The notes beneath the pieces are model-generated. The model saw only the letters and a program-made list of their open reading frames with translations. It ran no database searches and was not told the origin of the DNA. Both the position numbers and the translations under genes were made by a program. Below, piece by piece: positions 44,519-54,587 of a stretch of 64,000 nt of DNA; positions within the stretch are counted from its first letter, which is position 1; every line of letters starts with the position of its first letter. This stretch comes from Aciduricibacillus chroicocephali (lineage in GTDB: Bacteria > Bacillota > Bacilli > Bacillales > Amphibacillaceae): positions 2,618,001-2,682,000 of the forward strand of contig NZ_CP129113.1 of the NCBI RefSeq assembly GCF_030762805.1, given 5' to 3'.

Positions 44519-46747
44519 TTAATTAAAGCTTAAATTATTTATTATTGATTGTATTACGTTATCCTGAATCGTAACGTCGGCATCTTGATCAAAGTAATAT
44601 GAAACCATCCTTACACCATCTTGATTTAATCTATTATAAAAATAACAAGTATTAACCTGTGTGTTTGGACTTGGCATTAGTTTAATAAACGGGAGGAGTG
44701 CAAGCGGTTCATGGCCATCTTCTTCAAGCAAGTATAAATTCTCTATATCTAAACCATTTAATACTTCAATATTATTCTCGATAAAAGTATTTCTAGTTCC
44801 TCTTAATAATTTACAATTACAATGATATAAACCTGCACTAAAATGTCCTGTGCCTGGCTGAATTAATTGATATCCCTCATAAGCAGCACCTATTACATTT
44901 CTTAGCGAATGTAATTCTTTTTCTAATAAGACCAATCTATTTTTAGCTTCAGTACTGCTTTCAACCCCACCATGACCTTTCCAATCATTTCGGTATCCAT
45001 TTGTCTTCCGTAAGACATTATATATTTGTTTAGATGAAACCATCTTTATAAAGCCTTTTCTTTTATGTTGAAACAATCGTAAGCATTGTTCGGACGAATC
45101 CTCTAATAATTGCCTTAGCTTCTTTGCCATATTTTCACCAATATGAACCCATGATCCAAAAGTTGCCCTAATTAATTTATCTGCATCAATCTCATAAATA
45201 TATTTTTCATCTAAATTACTACCGTTCTTTGTATATGCACTTAGCATCAATACAACTTGAAATTGCGCAAATGCCTCAAAGAAATGTAATAAAAATTCTT
45301 TCTTCGAGGACACATCCTTTATAGCATAGTATTTATACAAGATAGATGCTAAAGGAAAGGGCAGTGTTTCTATCCATTCAGCAAATCCATCTTCCCTATT
45401 TAATTTTTCTAATCGTTTATTTAGTTGCTCATAACTGTTGGGGTAATTCCATGCCCTATCTTCGATGCTGTATAATTCATTCCTAAATTCATCAATCTTA
45501 GATTGTATGTTTAATAACTCTTGCTGCACTTTCTTTTCGGGAAGATATACATTTGCTTTCAGTAAGATGGTTTTATTAATTTTTTGAATATAAGCACCAC
45601 TCATCAGACTTTCTCTAACAAGTAAACCTAATTCTGTATTGAACCATTTTGCTAAATAGGTGGTATACACGTTATCATTCAATATAATTTGAAAGTAGTT
45701 TTGTGATTTAATTTTCATTTCTTGTTGATTGTCTACTACATCTGATAAACCTATATTAGGTAGATATATTGAATTCGCTTGTTCTTTGAAAGAAACATCT
45801 TTTCTTGGTAAGCTATTTATACTGATAACTATATCTTTAAGAGGTATCGTAGTAAGATTAGTTTTGTCAACAATCCTTTTTACTTCTAATTCTTTTTCCA
45901 ATCTTACATACGAAGAAAATGATACACTTTCTACTAATTTACCATTCTGGAGTATTTTACTTTCTTTTCTTTCTTTCCAATTTAGAATTACCTGTTCTAA
46001 ATTCTCATTTATTAATTCGCTAATGAACAAGCCATCATACTTTTTACGGCTTAAAACTACTAGATATGTTCCAATTCCTGTATTAAATAAAGTTCCAGGA
46101 GGAAGATAGAAAGCAGAGTCTAAGTAAACACCACGATCTTCTAATATTGGTAAAATTGTATTTGGTTTTTGTCTATTGAAAAATTTTTCATTCACTACAA
46201 AAAACATTTGACCGTCCTCGCTTAACAGTTTAGACGCTTTTAATATTAATAAATGACTTAATTCAGCATTAAATATTTTATTATTTATTTCTGCTTTAGA
46301 CTTCATACCCATTGGAGGTAAACCACATATTAAATCAAAAGCAGCCTCGCTTAATTCATCGAGGACTCTTAATGAATCACCTACGCTAACTTTATGCTTA
46401 TCATCTTTCAGTATCAAGTTAGTAATTTTAGCAAATGTATCATTTCTACTAATTAGAACACTACTCTTAACATTTGGAGCTATTGCATCAATTAATTCAC
46501 CATAAATATTCCAAGGTACTAATACATTAACATCTTTGGTTATCACTTTTCTCATAAAGTTACCAATAATTGCGGGGGCAATTACTTCACCAAAGCCATT
46601 TGATTTCCTTTGTATCTCATTAATGTCTTGGTAATTCAAATCAAAATCCTTTTCCAGTCCTTCAAGAATCAATTCATTTATATCAAGATTCCTTGCGCCT
46701 CTAGATAAGTCCGCCAAATGATTTAATTGCAATAGTTTATTATTCAA
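44519..46747 (-). CDS. DNA-methylase-like protein with degenerate catalytic motifs and a specificity-type domain
   Basis: A 742-residue protein. Residues 50-260 resemble the N6-adenine methyltransferase fold of HsdM, but the SAM-binding motif is VLVPWNIYGEL (75-85) instead of a Gly-rich DPxxGSG. The catalytic NPPF/Y is replaced by DLICGLPPMG (138-147). Residues about 290-430 resemble an HsdS target-recognition half (YLPNIGLSDV, LMSGAYIQKINKT, then a coiled coil). The C-terminal 300 residues are unfamiliar, with a NGYRNDWKGHGG stretch and a CNCK motif. It is probably a DNA-binding, catalytically dead methylase paralogue. The start is TTG at 46747 seven bases after GGGAGG. It is divergent from the YgjP-type gene. 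Confidence 0.7.
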   Translation of the reverse strand: MNNKLLQLNHLADLSRGARNLDINELILEGLEKDFDLNYQDINEIQRKSNGFGEVIAPAIIGNFMRKVITKDVNVLVPWNIYGELIDAIAPNVKSSVLISRNDTFAKITNLILKDDKHKVSVGDSLRVLDELSEAAFDLICGLPPMGMKSKAEINNKIFNAELSHLLILKASKLLSEDGQMFFVVNEKFFNRQKPNTILPILEDRGVYLDSAFYLPPGTLFNTGIGTYLVVLSRKKYDGLFISELINENLEQVILNWKERKESKILQNGKLVESVSFSSYVRLEKELEVKRIVDKTNLTTIPLKDIVISINSLPRKDVSFKEQANSIYLPNIGLSDVVDNQQEMKIKSQNYFQIILNDNVYTTYLAKWFNTELGLLVRESLMSGAYIQKINKTILLKANVYLPEKKVQQELLNIQSKIDEFRNELYSIEDRAWNYPNSYEQLNKRLEKLNREDGFAEWIETLPFPLASILYKYYAIKDVSSKKEFLLHFFEAFAQFQVVLMLSAYTKNGSNLDEKYIYEIDADKLIRATFGSWVHIGENMAKKLRQLLEDSSEQCLRLFQHKRKGFIKMVSSKQIYNVLRKTNGYRNDWKGHGGVESSTEAKNRLVLLEKELHSLRNVIGAAYEGYQLIQPGTGHFSAGLYHCNCKLLRGTRNTFIENNIEVLNGLDIENLYLLEEDGHEPLALLPFIKLMPSPNTQVNTCYFYNRLNQDGVRMVSYYFDQDADVTIQDNVIQSIINNLSFN

Positions 46748-46817
46748 TTTCTAACCTCCCGAAAAACATTTTATGTAAATTGTCAATCCGTACGGAGCTA
46801 GAAAGTAGGTTTTATTT

Positions 46818-47582
46818 ATGTCATTCATTACTTATGGAACAACAACTATTCATTACTACCATCATAAACAAGCTCGAAAGGATATTAAGATTTCTGTTGA
46901 TCTAGTTAACGGTGTTGAAGTCTATACACCAGAAAAGATAGATGAAGATAAGTTAGCAGAAATCATCAAGAAAAAAGCTTCATGGATAACAAATAAACTT
47001 CAAGAACTTGATGAAGTGCAAACATCCGTCCAGCCAATAGAATTCATAAGTGGTGAAAAGCTCCCTTATTTAGGTCGCCACTACCGACTGAAGGTTTATA
47101 AAGAAGCCATTCCAAATGCATCTTTTAAATTCAAGCAAGGACGTTTCATTGCTACCATTCCTCGTAATTGGTCACAAGAACAGGTACACCAGAAGCTAGA
47201 AGAAAAACTTATTGCATGGTACCGACAACATGGACTTAATAAAATAATCGAACGAGCAAGTATTTATCAATCCATGCTGGGTGTTGAACCCCGGTCTCTC
47301 CAATTGAAAGCACAGCATAAACGCTGGGGAACGTGCACCCCAAACGGCGATATCTATCTGAATTGGCGAATCGTGATGGCGCCCATTAGAGTGATCGACT
47401 ACGTCATCGTGCATGAGTTAGCTCATTTAATCATACCTAAGCATAATGATGAATTTTGGCGTATGGTCGGAATGACTCTTCTTCATTATAAAGAAGCTAA
47501 AGAATGGTTGCGTGTACATGGAGTAGAATTACATAGCATCGGGTATTATGTAAATCCAGCCCCCTTCCATCTCATCCAGTAA
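46818..47582 (+). CDS. YgjP-type (DUF45/WLM) zinc metallopeptidase
   Basis: A 254-residue protein with the gluzincin motif HELAH in YVIVHELAHLIIPKHNDEFW and the preceding RWGTCTPNGDIYLNWR, both diagnostic of the YgjP family. Such genes very often sit beside type I restriction systems, as here, where it converges on hsdR. Their role there is unknown. The ATG has a weak ribosome binding site (TAGG). Confidence 0.9.
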   Translation: MSFITYGTTTIHYYHHKQARKDIKISVDLVNGVEVYTPEKIDEDKLAEIIKKKASWITNKLQELDEVQTSVQPIEFISGEKLPYLGRHYRLKVYKEAIPNASFKFKQGRFIATIPRNWSQEQVHQKLEEKLIAWYRQHGLNKIIERASIYQSMLGVEPRSLQLKAQHKRWGTCTPNGDIYLNWRIVMAPIRVIDYVIVHELAHLIIPKHNDEFWRMVGMTLLHYKEAKEWLRVHGVELHSIGYYVNPAPFHLIQ

Positions 47583-47603
47583 TTCTTGGCTTCCCCTATA
47601 TAA

Positions 47604-47638
47604 GAGGCATAACATCTTCCTCATGATGTTATGCCTCT
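47604..47638. terminator. Convergent hairpin between the YgjP-type gene and hsdR
   Basis: GAGGCATAACATC pairs perfectly with GATGTTATGCCTC. T-runs are weak on both sides. Confidence 0.65.
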
Positions 47639-47650
47639 AGTTGTTATTAA

Positions 47651-50584
47651 TTAAGAGTTATAATGGACCCTACCTAGCTCCATCAATTGTCTTGCTACAC
47701 TCTCTACTTGTTTATTAGGAACAGCGCTTGCCCGTAGCTGCTGCTTAAGTTTTTTTCTCATTTCACGCTTCACATCTTCTTTTTCAATCCAATCAATCAC
47801 TGCATTATCTTGAATAATATCAGTGATGATTTCGGTTAAATCTTTTAATCCTTCTTGTTCCATTTCAACTGGGATTTGCTTTTCCAATAACTGATAAAAC
47901 GGCAGTTGCTTGGCATCTTTCAGACCGAACGACTGACTCTCCCGTTCCATATCCATCATTTCTTCTCTAATGGCATGGTATTTTTCCAGTAGTTCTTCAA
48001 TCGTTAATTGTCGCGCCTTTCGTTGTTCGATCAGCTGCTCCAAACGTTCTCTAATAGATGTGTATTTTACTGGGTTCTCTTCCAGCTTGATTCGAATCTC
48101 ATGTTTAATCGCATGTTCCATTTCCGCCGCTTTTGCTTCAGGAGTCTTTAATTCATCCAGTTTTTCACCAAATTTGCCGGATAAAATATTTACAGGCTCA
48201 AACAAAATCCTAGGAGTCGTTGCGTATACGTATTCTTCAATGAGTTCCCGCACCTTACCACCACAATCAGATATATCCATCGTGCCATCATCGACATAGT
48301 AACGAGACTTCGCTAGCATTCGAATCTTGCCTAACCATTTCAAGTCATCGACATAGACTTTTGCTTTTGGACTGGGCATCACCATATCCATGCTTTCAGA
48401 AAACTTCTTGAAGACTGTATTGAATGTATCGCGCACATCTTCTGGTTCCAACACCTTCAAACAGGCTTCCAGATCATCTTTTCGTATATAATCAAAGAAT
48501 TGCATCACCCTGCGATGACGAGATTGTAACCGCGGAATCTCTTCATTGACATGATGCATAGCACCTTTAATATCTTCTTCATGAAAAATACCAAGCGCTT
48601 CTTCCAAGAAACGTGACACCCCATAATAATCGACAATTAAGCCATGTGTCTTCTTATCATAGGTTCGGTTCGTTCTGGCGATAGCCTGAAGCAGATTATG
48701 TTCTTTCAAAGGCCTGTCCAAATACATGACTTGTTCGATCGGTGCATCAAAGCCTGTTAAGAGCTTATCGCAGACGATTAGGAAAGCTAGCGGATCTTCA
48801 TTTAATGGCTTCTTAAAACGTTGAATAATTTCCTTTTCTTCAGAACGTGACAGACCATACTGTTTCATTTCTTTCGGATTGGAAATAATGACAGCTGATT
48901 CATAATCACTTAGTTCATCCATTAATTTCTTATACTCTACTGCCGCCTTACGGGATACTGAAACAATTTGTGCTTTAAAGCCGTTTGGCTGGATATGCTG
49001 TTCATAGTGGTCAATCATATCAAGCACAACTGTTTTTAAACGCTTTGGGGAGGCACTTAATGATTCTTCTGTTACATATTTCTGTTTAATTCGTTCTTTA
49101 TCTTCATCCGAATAACCACGGAAGAAACGGTCAAATAAGGTATCAATGGTCTCCCCTTGGACATGTAAGTCAATTAACCTTGCTTCATAAAAGATCGGCA
49201 CCGTCGCCCCGTCTTCCACTGCTTTTTCAATGGGATACTTATCAATATAAGTTCCAAAGGTTCGTACGGTACTTTTATCTTCTTTGTCGATTGGTGTTCC
49301 TGTAAAGCCGATGTACGTTGCATTTGGCAATCCTATACGCATATTCATAGCCAATGAACTGTACTGGGAGCGGTGCGACTCATCGACTAGTACAATGACA
49401 TTTTCTGAATCGGTTAGTAGCGGATAATCTTCATTTTCCTCTGGTTGGAATTTCTGAACCAATGTCATTACGGTGGAGCCTGGGCCCTGCTGTAATAACA
49501 ACTTTAGCTCTTCTACTGATTCAGCTTGTTTTGGATTTGGAAATCCACATCGTTTAAAGGTAGCCGTGATTTGAGCATCGAGATCTTGACGGTCAGTTAC
49601 AACAACAATGACAGGGTTCTCCAGTTGTTTAAGACGCCGTAACTTCATCGACAAAAATATCATCGAAAGCGATTTCCCGGATCCTTGTGTCGCCCATACA
49701 ACCCCACCACGAGCCTGTGGGTGTTCACCAGCAAGGATTCGTTCTACAACTTTGTTCACCGCCCTATACTGCTGATAACGAGCCATTTTCTTAATCACTC
49801 GTCCATCTTCCGGTTCATAGACAATAAAGTTCAGGATAATATCAAATAGTCGCTCTTTGTCCAAGATTCCTGCCGTTAAAATATCCTGAGCTGTCGGGTT
49901 CTCCCCTACATCCTGAATTGATAACGGATAGGGTTCTTTCCATGTACTATAATGTTGTATTTTAGCTCCGATCGTACCAACCTTTGCACGATCATTACTC
50001 GTGGAAACCAGAAACTGATTATAGTGGAACAGTGCTTCATTTTCTTGTTGATAGCGACGTAACTGCTTCACTCCTTGCCCAATCTGTTCATCTGGAGGCA
50101 AGGCTGGACTTTTACATTCAATTACCACTAATGGCAAGCCATTGACATACAGCATAATATCAGGACGAATGGTATCATTCGCATGCGTATAGCTGAATTG
50201 ATTGGTAATGATCATATTGTTATTGTTGATATTGTCGAAATCTATCAGTTTTACCGTCTGATTCTTCCGTCCACTCCCCACATCTTGTTGAACCGACAGC
50301 TGATTAATGAGCAGTTCATGAAAATGTTGATTCGCTTCCATTAAACTTGCTGCTTCCAGATATGTAACACTACGTACCACTTTATTTAAGTTGTTCTCAT
50401 TTATCCATGGATTCAAGTGTTGAATTGCTGCTTGTAGTCGTCCTTTTAAGACAACTTCCGCTTTAGACGTGCGCTCTTTATTCAGTTCCGCTCCATGAAC
50501 ATATATGTAGCCAAGCTTCTGAAGTTGGTCAATCATTCGATTTTCCACTAACGTTTCTTCATCCCAAGCCTGTGCTTCAGTCAT
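47651..50584 (-). CDS. hsdR: Type I restriction enzyme, endonuclease/translocase subunit HsdR
   Basis: A 977-residue motor-nuclease. The N-terminal PD-(D/E)xK nuclease shows RPDIMLYVNGLPLVVIECKS. The translocase has Walker A (TQGSGKSLSM), the DExx box VLVDESHRSQ, FTGTPI, and motif VI-like IARTNR. A helical C-terminus contacts the methylase. Length and all catalytic motifs are intact. It overlaps hsdS by 4 bp, so the order is hsdM-hsdS-hsdR. It would cut unmodified foreign DNA. Confidence 0.96.
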   Translation of the reverse strand: MTEAQAWDEETLVENRMIDQLQKLGYIYVHGAELNKERTSKAEVVLKGRLQAAIQHLNPWINENNLNKVVRSVTYLEAASLMEANQHFHELLINQLSVQQDVGSGRKNQTVKLIDFDNINNNNMIITNQFSYTHANDTIRPDIMLYVNGLPLVVIECKSPALPPDEQIGQGVKQLRRYQQENEALFHYNQFLVSTSNDRAKVGTIGAKIQHYSTWKEPYPLSIQDVGENPTAQDILTAGILDKERLFDIILNFIVYEPEDGRVIKKMARYQQYRAVNKVVERILAGEHPQARGGVVWATQGSGKSLSMIFLSMKLRRLKQLENPVIVVVTDRQDLDAQITATFKRCGFPNPKQAESVEELKLLLQQGPGSTVMTLVQKFQPEENEDYPLLTDSENVIVLVDESHRSQYSSLAMNMRIGLPNATYIGFTGTPIDKEDKSTVRTFGTYIDKYPIEKAVEDGATVPIFYEARLIDLHVQGETIDTLFDRFFRGYSDEDKERIKQKYVTEESLSASPKRLKTVVLDMIDHYEQHIQPNGFKAQIVSVSRKAAVEYKKLMDELSDYESAVIISNPKEMKQYGLSRSEEKEIIQRFKKPLNEDPLAFLIVCDKLLTGFDAPIEQVMYLDRPLKEHNLLQAIARTNRTYDKKTHGLIVDYYGVSRFLEEALGIFHEEDIKGAMHHVNEEIPRLQSRHRRVMQFFDYIRKDDLEACLKVLEPEDVRDTFNTVFKKFSESMDMVMPSPKAKVYVDDLKWLGKIRMLAKSRYYVDDGTMDISDCGGKVRELIEEYVYATTPRILFEPVNILSGKFGEKLDELKTPEAKAAEMEHAIKHEIRIKLEENPVKYTSIRERLEQLIEQRKARQLTIEELLEKYHAIREEMMDMERESQSFGLKDAKQLPFYQLLEKQIPVEMEQEGLKDLTEIITDIIQDNAVIDWIEKEDVKREMRKKLKQQLRASAVPNKQVESVARQLMELGRVHYNS

Positions 50585-51915
50585 GACGGAACCTCCTCGT
50601 TATCATTGATAGGAACACGGACGTTACCTGTTAGAAGTTGTTGCATAAGACCAAGCTTTAAAATCGTAAGTTTCTTTTTCTTTAATTCTTCATTCTTAAG
50701 CATTTCATCCCAAGATGACATCATTTTTGTTATCTTTTTTTGTTCTTCTATATTCGGTAAAGTAATGGATAATTTTTTTTGATTTGTAATACCAATATAG
50801 CTTCTAGTAGACTGAGATGATAGTTTCTTCAGTGTTCCCTGAAACTTCTCACTCCGAAAATATAATGCTAGATATTCTTTTAATAATACATTTTCATTAT
50901 CTATTCTATAAAAAGTTACTTGCGGAGTTAACATTACATAATCACTTACACCTGGCACAATAGCAACTCGACCAACTGTACCCTTATGAGATAACAATAC
51001 ATCTCCAGGATATGAAAAACCTTTCCTCAATTTTTCTGCTTGTTCTTTACTAATAAATGAACAATTCTTGATATCTACTTCACCAGAATGTAAATTATTC
51101 GCCATAATAAAAGGAATACCCTCTTTAACATAATCTGCTGACTTTGGATGAATTGAACCATGGTTTCCATCTTGTATTGATGATATTACATTTTCATTTA
51201 GTAATTCATTAAAAGTCTTTATATTCCATTCTAATGGGACTTTTCCTATTGATGTATTTTTAAATTCTGTATGTCCAATCCCTTTCGTCATTAACTGTTG
51301 TACTAATCCTTTTTTGACCGTCTCTGTTTGTTCAATGATTTGTTCTGTTTTTTCGATTGCATTATCGATGGTTAAAAGGATTGCTGCAATTTTTTGTTGT
51401 TCATTTACTGGTGGATAAGCAGTAGTAAAGCTTTGGACGTCGTACTGGTTTAAACTCGCTTGGTTAACTGCTTGTTTAGCATTAGATTCATAATATTTTT
51501 TTACAGAATAAGAACTTAATAAATAGAAGAGATACTTTGAAACAACCTTTTCATTGGGTCTAAGTAACAATAGATTCATACCATGATATAAAGTCTTTTC
51601 GGTGTCATATAAAGCAACTTTGCCTATATGTTTAACGCTATTTATGTGACTAAATAATATGTCACCTCTATGAAGCTTATATTTTTCTATATTTATTGAT
51701 TCATCAATAAAACCCACCTTATTAAAGTCGATGACTCGGTTAGCGATAGTTTCTATTCGGGTAACGGGTTGACCAACCTTTTCTTGGTTCTGTTTTTCTG
51801 AAGTTCCATTTCTTATTAAACTAAGTAACTCATTTAAAGAATAAACAGTCCATCCATTGGGGATTTTACTCGTGAATGCCTTAGCTCTTTTTACTTTTTT
51901 ATTTTCACTCACCAT
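50581..51915 (-). CDS. hsdS: Type I restriction enzyme, specificity subunit HsdS
   Basis: A 444-residue protein with two target-recognition domains. Each is followed by a conserved helix region: VNEQQKIAAILLTIDNAIEK in the middle and IEEQKKITKMMSSWDEMLK at the end. These read the two halves of a bipartite site; the site cannot be predicted. It overlaps hsdM by 11 bp and hsdR by 4 bp, indicating translational coupling. Confidence 0.95.
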   Translation of the reverse strand: MVSENKKVKRAKAFTSKIPNGWTVYSLNELLSLIRNGTSEKQNQEKVGQPVTRIETIANRVIDFNKVGFIDESINIEKYKLHRGDILFSHINSVKHIGKVALYDTEKTLYHGMNLLLLRPNEKVVSKYLFYLLSSYSVKKYYESNAKQAVNQASLNQYDVQSFTTAYPPVNEQQKIAAILLTIDNAIEKTEQIIEQTETVKKGLVQQLMTKGIGHTEFKNTSIGKVPLEWNIKTFNELLNENVISSIQDGNHGSIHPKSADYVKEGIPFIMANNLHSGEVDIKNCSFISKEQAEKLRKGFSYPGDVLLSHKGTVGRVAIVPGVSDYVMLTPQVTFYRIDNENVLLKEYLALYFRSEKFQGTLKKLSSQSTRSYIGITNQKKLSITLPNIEEQKKITKMMSSWDEMLKNEELKKKKLTILKLGLMQQLLTGNVRVPINDNEEVPS

Positions 51916-53389
51916 ACCCCAACTCCTTTAAATACCCATACATCTTCTCTTCTATTGCTTCACGTTCTTCCTCTAGTTTCTTCAACTTATCCAATGCTGC
52001 TTTAACATCGATTTCTTCTTCCTCTTGGTTTGTATCAATATAGTGGGCAATGGTTAAATTAAAATCATTTTCTTCAATATCTTCCAAGTCAATTACTCGA
52101 CAATATTTCTCCTGCTCTTCCCAAGCATCATAAGCCTGAACAATTTTATTTATATCCCCGCTACGAAGAACGTTCTGATTTTTGCCTTCTTGATAGTCTT
52201 GTGAACCATCTAAAATAAACACTTTTCCCTTTTTATCCTCTGTCTTATTTCGATTCAGGATTAAGATACAAGCTGGAATACCTGTTCCATAGAAAAGATT
52301 CGATGGCAAACCGATAATAGCTTCCACTAAATCATTCTTTAAAAGACCTTCACGAATTTTCCCCTCAGCTCCACCACGGAATAGCACACCATGTGGCATG
52401 ACCACGCCTGCTTTCCCTTCATGATTAAGTGTGGACACCATGTGTTGAACAAAAGCATAGTCCCCAGCATTTTTGGGTGGTACACCAAAGCGGAACCGGC
52501 CATACTCATCCGCTTCAGCCTCTTCACGTCCCCAGTTTTTAAGTGAAAAAGGTGGATTAGCTATTACTCTGTCATATAAAAGCAATTCTTTATCATTGCC
52601 TAACAGCTTCGGCTCACGAATTGTATCTCCACGTTCAATTCGGTGATCGCTTAAACCATGTAATAACAGATTCATCTTACAGATCGCCCATGTATTCAAG
52701 TTTCGTTCTTGTCCATGCAGCGATAAATTACGTGGGTCTCCACCCCGTGATTTGATGTAGTCCACTGATTGAACAAGCATACCTCCTGAGCCGACAGTCG
52801 GGTCGCACACCCTCATTCCTTCTTCTGGTTTAATCAACTTCACAATCAGTTCAACAACCTTTGTCGGTGTGTAGAATTCGCCACCTTTTTTCCCAGCATC
52901 ATCGGCGAACTGTTTAATTAAATATTCATAAGCACGTCCAAGCATATCAGGTTCCGATAGATTCTCATTACTCAATTTAATGGAAGAAAAATGTTGTATC
53001 AACTGCAGTAACAATCTATCAGGCAATTTATCCTTATCATTAAAATCAATATTAGCTAAAACACCAACTAAAGATGGGTTCTCTTCTTCAAGTGCTTCAA
53101 AGGCTTTGTTAATTGTATTACCGATATCCTGTGTCTGAATTTGAATATGTGTCCAACGTGCCCGCTCTGGAACGAAGAACTGATGTTCATCTTGGTCATA
53201 CCATGCATAGTCATCATTCTCTTCCTCTTCCACATATTCTGCATGCTCAATGAACACGTCACTTAAGCGTTTTAGAAATAGTAATCCAAATATATAGTTT
53301 TTATAATCAGAGGAATCAATACTCCCTCTTAGAATATTTGCTGATTCCCATAAGTGTGATTCTAGTCCTTGCAATGTTAGCTTCGCCAT
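51905..53389 (-). CDS. hsdM: Type I restriction enzyme, methyltransferase subunit HsdM
   Basis: A 494-residue N6-adenine methyltransferase. The N-terminal bundle starts LTLQGLESHLWESANILRG. GGEFYTPTKVVELIVKL leads to SAM motif I DPTVGSGGML, and the catalytic motif IV is NPPF in YDRVIANPPFSLKNW. All are intact, in contrast to the methylase-like protein on the other side of hsdR. It is the first gene of the hsd operon. Confidence 0.96.
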   Translation of the reverse strand: MAKLTLQGLESHLWESANILRGSIDSSDYKNYIFGLLFLKRLSDVFIEHAEYVEEEENDDYAWYDQDEHQFFVPERARWTHIQIQTQDIGNTINKAFEALEEENPSLVGVLANIDFNDKDKLPDRLLLQLIQHFSSIKLSNENLSEPDMLGRAYEYLIKQFADDAGKKGGEFYTPTKVVELIVKLIKPEEGMRVCDPTVGSGGMLVQSVDYIKSRGGDPRNLSLHGQERNLNTWAICKMNLLLHGLSDHRIERGDTIREPKLLGNDKELLLYDRVIANPPFSLKNWGREEAEADEYGRFRFGVPPKNAGDYAFVQHMVSTLNHEGKAGVVMPHGVLFRGGAEGKIREGLLKNDLVEAIIGLPSNLFYGTGIPACILILNRNKTEDKKGKVFILDGSQDYQEGKNQNVLRSGDINKIVQAYDAWEEQEKYCRVIDLEDIEENDFNLTIAHYIDTNQEEEEIDVKAALDKLKKLEEEREAIEEKMYGYLKELGYGE

Positions 53390-53640
53390 ATATAAACCCC
53401 CGCATATCTCTATTTACCTATTTTACAAATATATCAAAAACAGTGCTAAATAGATAGAATCGGGACTAAATGGACAGGTAAATCCCATATGGAGTTGATA
53501 ATAACGCCATGCACCCGAACAGCTCAGAATCATTTGAGCGGCTGGCACTCTTCTCAAAGGTTTGTATATATTCACAAGCTACGTTCTGCAGACATCTCTA
53601 AAACCAAAAGATTGGAGGAAAAACAGCATATATTTTCTGG
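53390..53640. other. Spacer upstream of hsdM
   Basis: About 250 bp with the presumed hsd promoter on minus. A frame at 53562-53768 runs through two hairpins and is not credible. No other motif. Confidence 0.4.
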
Positions 53641-53675
53641 CAGTACCCCCACTTATATATAGAGAGGGGTACTGG
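53641..53675. repeat. Inverted repeat / hairpin
   Basis: CAGTACCCC and GGGGTACTG are perfect arms about 16 nt apart, without a T-run. A possible RNA element or protein site between hsdM and the small module. Confidence 0.5.
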
Positions 53676-53701
53676 CCTGTTTCATGCCCCACCCCTTTTA
53701 T

Positions 53702-53742
53702 AAACCGTTATTTATCCATTTGGATAGATAGCGGTTTTTTTG
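53702..53742 (+). terminator. Terminator-like hairpin upstream of the small module
   Basis: AAACCG...TATCC pairs with GGATA...CGGTTT with minor bulges, then seven T. It ends about 60 bp before the next start codon. Confidence 0.65.
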
Positions 53743-53799
53743 TTTTACAGAGACGACATGCGTGGTGAGAGGAGCGCAAAAGTGAAGGGAGGTTGCCTA

Positions 53800-54003
53800 A
53801 TGAATGAGTCACTACTTCAGATTTTGTTGAAAGCAAAGGAGTTGAATAAGTGGGTTTCAACTGAACATCTAATTAAATACAAAATCAGAGAAGTAAGTCT
53901 TATGGAACTAGAGGACGAAGGGTTGATTCTCGTTGCAAAAGGCCCTGGTTGTAGCCCGCTTGTAAAGCTCACGTTGAAAGGCTATCACTACTTCAGCAAA
54001 TGA
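53800..54003 (+). CDS. Small hypothetical protein, possible winged-helix fold
   Basis: A 67-residue protein (starting MNESLLQILLKAKELNKWVS) with helix-turn-helix-like spacing and a C-terminal beta-like end (SPLVKLTLKGYHYFSK). It could be a small DNA-binding protein, but no family is recognised. The ATG at 53800 follows AAGGGAGG. It is first of four plus-strand genes that look like a phage or plasmid module. Confidence 0.6.
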   Translation: MNESLLQILLKAKELNKWVSTEHLIKYKIREVSLMELEDEGLILVAKGPGCSPLVKLTLKGYHYFSK

Positions 54004-54052
54004 TAGCGAAGATGTCATAACCAACATCTCACTAATCACAGGAGGAATATTT

Positions 54053-54562
54053 ATGTTGAAAAGATCATGGAAACAAAATCACCCCAACACGTTTGACATA
54101 CTTAATGGGAAAGGGGTTTCTACTTCGGAAGTCAGATCAATTTATCGTGCATTGCAGGACCAACATGTCGCTAATGCTCAAGGCATCGCTGAAGCAATTG
54201 AACAAAACGATTACGTAACATTGAAAATCTTGCTTGAACAAAGAAAGGGAATAACTGGTGCTATTGAAGCAACTATTCAGGATTCTAGCAAAGTACAAGT
54301 CTTCAAAGATCACATCATCGACATGCTTTCATCAAGTGCAACATTCGCTGACGAAAAAGGTCAGATAATACTCGATAGAGTCACAGACATCGTTGAGAAG
54401 GCTAACTCGAAGACTCACAATCTTGTAACAAGCACAGTTGACACCTCTGCACGCATGATAAGCAAGGGGAACCGACTGAATCATAAGACCGGGAAATTCA
54501 TTTTAGACAAAGCATCTGACGGGTTATCAATGCTTTCCAGCCTGATAAAAAATAAGTTCTGA
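54053..54562 (+). CDS. Hypothetical helical protein of the recombination-type module
   Basis: A 169-residue, largely helical protein (LNGKGVSTSEVRSIYRALQD, then IILDRVTDIVEKANSKTHN). No motif is recognised. The ATG follows AGGAGGAATATTT. It lies 49 bp after the small gene and 25 bp before the next one, so cotranscription is likely. The conserved neighbourhood may be the best clue to function. Confidence 0.65.
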   Translation: MLKRSWKQNHPNTFDILNGKGVSTSEVRSIYRALQDQHVANAQGIAEAIEQNDYVTLKILLEQRKGITGAIEATIQDSSKVQVFKDHIIDMLSSSATFADEKGQIILDRVTDIVEKANSKTHNLVTSTVDTSARMISKGNRLNHKTGKFILDKASDGLSMLSSLIKNKF

Positions 54563-54587
54563 AACCTTGAAGGGAGGTGAAGTAAAA

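Noticed and set aside
53562-53768. 68-codon frame upstream of the small module
   Set aside because: It runs through two hairpins, one a probable terminator, and has no coding character.
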